From assembly GCA_030840415.1 (NCBI GenBank), contig JAVEEO010000469.1, forward strand, positions 1 to 7,951: DNA of 7,951 nucleotides. The letters are read 5' to 3'. The translations under genes were made by a program, and so were the position numbers. Source of the stretch: Pseudonocardiales bacterium. GTDB taxonomy: Bacteria > Actinomycetota > Actinomycetes > Mycobacteriales > Jatrophihabitantaceae. Position 1 is the stretch's first letter. Each line of letters starts with the position of its first letter. Below the pieces are notes generated by a model, which was not told the origin of the DNA, did no database searches, and was given only the letters and a program-made list of their open reading frames with translations. Of this stretch, positions 5,367 to 7,951 are shown piece after piece.

Positions 5367-6719
5367 GTGCTGGCAAGTCCGGTGGCGCCGCTGGCACCAC
5401 ATCCGCTGTTGGTCTTCCTGGTCGCGATCACCCTCCTGCTGCTGCTGGCCCGAGTGCTGGGCCGGATCGCTGAGCGGTTCGGGATGCCGGCGATCGTGGG
5501 CGAGCTGATCACCGGCATGCTGCTGGGGCCGTCCCTGCTGGGCCACCTGGCTCCGCGGCTGTCGAACTGGCTGCTGCCGCACCAGGCCGAGCAGATCCAC
5601 CTGCTCGATGCGGTGGGCCAGTTGGGGGTGTTGCTGCTCGTCGGCATCACCGGCACCCACCTGGACCTGGGCATGCTGCGCCGGCGCGGCCGGGCCGCGG
5701 CAGCGGTCAGCCTGTCCGGGCTGATGATCCCGCTGGGACTGGGCATCGGGCTGGGGTGGCTGCTGCCGCACTCGGTGATGGACGGCGGCAAGGCCGGTCG
5801 CGGGGTGTTCGCCCTGTTCCTGGGCGTGGCGATGTGCGTGTCGGCCATCCCGGTGATCGCCAAGACCCTGTCCGACATGCGACTGCTGCATCGCAACATC
5901 GGCCAGTTGACGCTGGCCGCCGGCACCATCGACGACGTGGTGGGCTGGCTGCTGCTGTCCATCGTCTCGGCCGCTGCCACCACCGGGGTCAGCACCGGCA
6001 AGCTCACCCTCTCGGTGGTCTACCTCGTCGCGGTGCTGCTCTTCGCCGCCACGATCGGCCGCGTGCTGGTCGGCCGGATCATGACCCGGATCGCCCAGGC
6101 GCCGACCTCGGAACCGGCGGTTGCCGCGGCCGTGCTGATCATCCTGTCCGGCGCGGTCATCACGCACTCGCTCGGGATGGAACCGGTCTTCGGCGCCTTT
6201 ATCGCGGGTGCCCTGATTGCCACCGTGCCCTCGGTACAGCCGAAGCTGGCGCCGCTGCGCTCGGTCGTCATGGCCGTGCTGGCACCGCTGTTCCTGGCCA
6301 CGGCGGGGCTGCGGATGGATCTGACCGCGCTCAACGACCGCACCATCGCCCTGACCGCCGTGGCGGTACTTTCGGCAGCGATCATCGGCAAGTTCGTGGG
6401 CGCCTACCTCGGTGCCCGGCTGAGCAGGCTGAGCCGGTGGGAGGGGCTCGCGCTCGGGGCCGGCATGAACGCCCGCGGCGTCATCGAGGTGGTGGTCGCG
6501 ACCACCGGGCTCCGGGTCGGCGCGATCAACACGGCCACCTACACGGTGATCATCCTGGTCGCCATCGTGACGTCGCTGATGGCACCGCCGTTGCTGCGGC
6601 TGGCGATGGCGCGGGTGGTGTACAGCGACGACGAGCGGCTGCGCAAGATCGACCACGACACCTGGCACGGTAGGACGCCGGACGATCCGGCCCGACTGGA
6701 GGGCAAACCGGCGCTCTGA
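5367..6719 (+). CDS. Kef-type cation:proton antiporter (CPA2 / Na+/H+ exchanger fold)
   Basis: A 450-residue integral membrane protein with about 12-13 hydrophobic helices, the usual size for a CPA2 antiporter without a regulatory domain. It should exchange protons for K+ or Na+ across the cytoplasmic membrane. Visible family features are FGMPAIVGELITGMLLGP (39-56), LLVGITGTHLDLGML (90-104), SAIPVIAKTLSDM (159-171) and the ion-binding segment GTIDDVVGWLL with Asp189-Asp190. GMEPVFGAFIAGALIA (270-285), APLFLATAGLRMDL (306-319) and GMNARGVIEVVVATTGL (366-382) follow. After the last helix there are only some 30 hydrophilic residues, so there is no TrkA-N/RCK domain. The GTG start is chosen for its GAGGGG site. 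The frame upstream is open but overlaps GTP cyclohydrolase II. It is separated from the preceding gene by 278 bases of repeats, so it is probably a separate unit. Ion specificity is unknown. Confidence 0.9.
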   Translation: MLASPVAPLAPHPLLVFLVAITLLLLLARVLGRIAERFGMPAIVGELITGMLLGPSLLGHLAPRLSNWLLPHQAEQIHLLDAVGQLGVLLLVGITGTHLDLGMLRRRGRAAAAVSLSGLMIPLGLGIGLGWLLPHSVMDGGKAGRGVFALFLGVAMCVSAIPVIAKTLSDMRLLHRNIGQLTLAAGTIDDVVGWLLLSIVSAAATTGVSTGKLTLSVVYLVAVLLFAATIGRVLVGRIMTRIAQAPTSEPAVAAAVLIILSGAVITHSLGMEPVFGAFIAGALIATVPSVQPKLAPLRSVVMAVLAPLFLATAGLRMDLTALNDRTIALTAVAVLSAAIIGKFVGAYLGARLSRLSRWEGLALGAGMNARGVIEVVVATTGLRVGAINTATYTVIILVAIVTSLMAPPLLRLAMARVVYSDDERLRKIDHDTWHGRTPDDPARLEGKPAL

Positions 6720-6748
6720 CCCGGCGTTCGGGCCCCGCAAGCCGGGTC
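6718..6748 (+). terminator. stem-loop at the antiporter stop codon, probable terminator
   Basis: GACCCGGC (6718-6725) and GCCGGGTC (6741-6748) are perfect eight-base inverted arms around a 15-base loop that itself contains GGGCCCC. The left arm begins inside the TGA stop. No T-run follows, which is usual for actinomycete terminators. Confidence 0.5.
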
Positions 6749-6771
6749 GCCGGCGGCCGGTCGGAACTCCT

Positions 6772-6797
6772 CCGGCGGCTGGTGTCTGAACCGCCGG
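6772..6797. repeat. inverted repeat CCGGCGG/CCGCCGG
   Basis: Perfect seven-base arms at 6772-6778 and 6791-6797 flank a 12-base loop. It could be a second terminator hairpin after the antiporter gene, or part of the acetyltransferase control region. In such GC-rich DNA a chance origin is possible. Confidence 0.4.
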
Positions 6798-6811
6798 GGT
6801 TACGGCTGGTA

Positions 6812-6833
6812 CGGCATGATGCCGGTCATGCCG
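6812..6833. promoter_or_regulatory. possible operator dyad before the acetyltransferase gene
   Basis: CGGCATGA (6812-6819) and TCATGCCG (6826-6833) are perfect inverted arms with spacer TGCCGG. The dyad ends 19 bases before the ATG at 6853. Its symmetry and position suit a dimeric repressor site or an RNA hairpin that could mask the ribosome binding site. No regulator is encoded in the window. Confidence 0.4.
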
Positions 6834-6852
6834 AGCGCAGGGACGTCCTCCG

Positions 6853-7410
6853 ATGTTCAGTGACCAGCCGGTCCTGACCGGTGAGCTGGTGCGGCTCGAA
6901 CCGCTGACCGAGGCCGTGCTGGCCGACTACCTGGTGGGGCTGGCCGACCCGGAGGTGACCCGGCTCACCGGAACCCACGCGAGTTTTGAGCCGGCCCAGG
7001 TGGAGCAGTGGCTGAGCAGCCGGCAGGCCCAGCACGATCGCGCCGACTGGGCGGTGCTGCGCCGCGGGGGCGGGAGGTTCCTGGGGGAGGCGGTGCTCAA
7101 CGACCTCGACCCCGAGAATGCGTCGGTGAACTACCGGATCTGGCTGGCCGGCCCGCGGGCCTACGGCAACGGCTACGGCACCGAAGCCACCCGGCTGGTG
7201 CTGGACTACGCGCTCGGCACGGTCGGCCTGCACCGGGTCAGCCTGGGCGTGCTGGACTTCAACCCGCGCGCCCACCGGGTCTACGAGAAGTGCGGCTTCC
7301 GGCTCGAGGGCCGGTTGCGGGAGGCGGTGCGCTGGGACGACGGCTGGCACGACGAATTGGTGATGTCGGTGTTGAGCACCGACCCCCGGCCGCCGGCGCC
7401 CGCGACCTGA
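6853..7410 (+). CDS. GNAT acetyltransferase, RimJ/RimL type
   Basis: A 185-residue GCN5-related N-acetyltransferase that would transfer acetyl from acetyl-CoA to an amine. It begins with the typical TGELVRLEPLTEAVLADYL (9-27). The acetyl-CoA pyrophosphate-binding segment GPRAYGNGYGTEATRL spans 100-115, and the C-terminal NPRAHRVYEKCGFRLEGRLREA (137-158) is characteristic of the RimJ/RimL subgroup. The substrate could be a ribosomal protein N-terminus, another protein or a small molecule such as an antibiotic, and the sequence does not decide. The ATG at 6853 has AGGGA nine bases upstream and is the only in-frame start nearby. It stands alone between the antiporter and the ABC transporter genes, with an inverted repeat just upstream. 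Confidence 0.9.
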   Translation: MFSDQPVLTGELVRLEPLTEAVLADYLVGLADPEVTRLTGTHASFEPAQVEQWLSSRQAQHDRADWAVLRRGGGRFLGEAVLNDLDPENASVNYRIWLAGPRAYGNGYGTEATRLVLDYALGTVGLHRVSLGVLDFNPRAHRVYEKCGFRLEGRLREAVRWDDGWHDELVMSVLSTDPRPPAPAT

Positions 7411-7452
7411 GCTGACAGCTCGCACCGACCTGCCGCCGAACCGGTGCCCGGT
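7409..7452. repeat. short hairpins after the acetyltransferase gene
   Basis: GAGCT-GAC-AGCTC (7409-7421) starts in the acetyltransferase stop codon, and ACCGG-TGC-CCGGT (7440-7452) follows. Both stems are only five pairs. They may contribute to termination, and chance is a real alternative. Confidence 0.25.
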
Positions 7453-7486
7453 CCGGCATAGTTCCGCCCTACAGGGGGTGGTGAGC

Positions 7487-7951
7487 GTGCCGGTCGTGGA
7501 GATCTGCCAGGCGCACAAGACCTATCGGCGCTGGCGCAAGCCGCCCGAGTATGCCGTCCGCGGCCTGGACCTCGAGGTCGAGGCCGGCGGCGTGTTCGGT
7601 TTCCTAGGTCCCAACGGTTCGGGCAAGACCACCACCATCCGGCTGCTGCTGGGCCTGGTCCGGGCCGACTCGGGAACCATGCGGCTGCTCGGCGAGCCGG
7701 TACCTGCCCGGTTGCCGCAGGTGATCGGACGGATCGGCGCGCTGGTCGAGACCCCGCTGTTCTTCCCCAACTTCAGCGGCCGGCGCAACCTGCGCCTGCT
7801 CGCCGATGCCAGCGCGATCCCGGCCCGGCGGGTCGAGGAGCTGCTGGACTTCGTCGGGTTGGGCGCACGGGCCGGTGACCGGGTCAAGGGGTACTCGCTC
7901 GGCATGAAGCAACGGCTGGGTATCGCCGCGGCGTTGCTGAAGAACCCCGAG
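7487..7951 (+). CDS. ABC transporter ATP-binding protein, BcrA/CcmA type (3' end outside window)
   Basis: The first 155 residues of an ABC ATPase, probably the energy-providing subunit of a multidrug or bacitracin-type exporter. The Walker A motif GPNGSGKTT spans 41-49 and the signature reads YSLGMKQ (136-142), as in many BcrA-like proteins, in place of LSGGQ. At the Q-loop position the sequence is ALVETPLFFPNFSGRRNL, so Glu88 replaces the usual Gln, also as in BcrA relatives. Walker B, the D-loop and the H-loop lie beyond the window. The GTG at 7487 has a run of five G (7474-7478) eight bases upstream. In-frame GTGs at 7478 and 7481 are alternatives but too close to that site. A permease gene is expected to follow. 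Confidence 0.9.
   Translation, partial: MPVVEICQAHKTYRRWRKPPEYAVRGLDLEVEAGGVFGFLGPNGSGKTTTIRLLLGLVRADSGTMRLLGEPVPARLPQVIGRIGALVETPLFFPNFSGRRNLRLLADASAIPARRVEELLDFVGLGARAGDRVKGYSLGMKQRLGIAAALLKNPE

Noticed and set aside
5110..5508. 132-codon frame through the 19-bp repeats, encoding RAEP/YEQNPS-type repeats
   Set aside because: The repeat lacks stops in all frames, so an open frame is expected. It runs into the antiporter gene out of frame and lacks a ribosome binding site.
4998..6740. Long minus-strand open frame of about 580 codons
   Set aside because: It lies antisense to the antiporter and GTP cyclohydrolase II genes. Its composition (Arg, Gln, His, Gly-rich) is typical of a shadow frame in GC-rich DNA, and it matches no family I recognise.
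7434..7462. Possible promoter with CATAGT as -10 before the ABC transporter gene
   Set aside because: CATAGT matches only four of six consensus bases, and no -35-like hexamer stands at the right distance.

Overview
The window is strongly G+C-rich, with G or C at most third codon positions, several GTG starts and tightly packed same-strand genes. This is typical of an actinomycete. The opening repeat resembles intergenic repeats I associate with Micromonosporaceae, but that placement rests on memory and is tentative. All eight supported genes lie on the + strand.

Region 1 (1-98) is a 41-bp tandem repeat. Each unit holds a Shine-Dalgarno-like GGAG, an ATG and a 14-codon reading frame whose TGA overlaps the next ATG. 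The last ATG of the series is the start codon of the first full gene.

Region 2 (94-5088) is a compact run of six genes, probably one transcript: a BchC-like medium-chain dehydrogenase lacking the usual zinc ligands, a divergent 6-pyruvoyl-tetrahydropterin synthase/QueD homologue, a GT4 glycosyltransferase, a multi-pass membrane protein of the lysylphosphatidylglycerol synthase TM/flippase-like family, a stand-alone RibD C-terminal (reductase-type) protein and a GTP cyclohydrolase II. Spacing is small, and the PTPS/glycosyltransferase junction overlaps as GTGA. GTP cyclohydrolase II and the RibD-type reductase would make a (ribityl)diaminopyrimidine from GTP. The PTPS-like protein and dehydrogenase could rework it, the glycosyltransferase could decorate it, and the membrane protein could act on a lipid-linked or exported form. 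No riboflavin synthase, lumazine synthase, RibD deaminase or GTP cyclohydrolase I is present in the window. The set therefore looks like a dedicated, unassigned pteridine- or pyrimidine-derived pathway rather than ordinary riboflavin synthesis. This pathway reading is inference.

Region 3 (5089-5366) has no gene. It holds six copies of a 19-bp tandem repeat, followed by a leader with several inverted repeats that ends at the GTG of a Kef-type (CPA2) cation:proton antiporter (5367-6719).

Region 4 (6720-7951) holds a stem-loop at the antiporter stop codon, two more inverted repeats, a RimJ/RimL-type GNAT acetyltransferase, and the first 155 codons of a BcrA-type ABC transporter ATPase that runs off the window.
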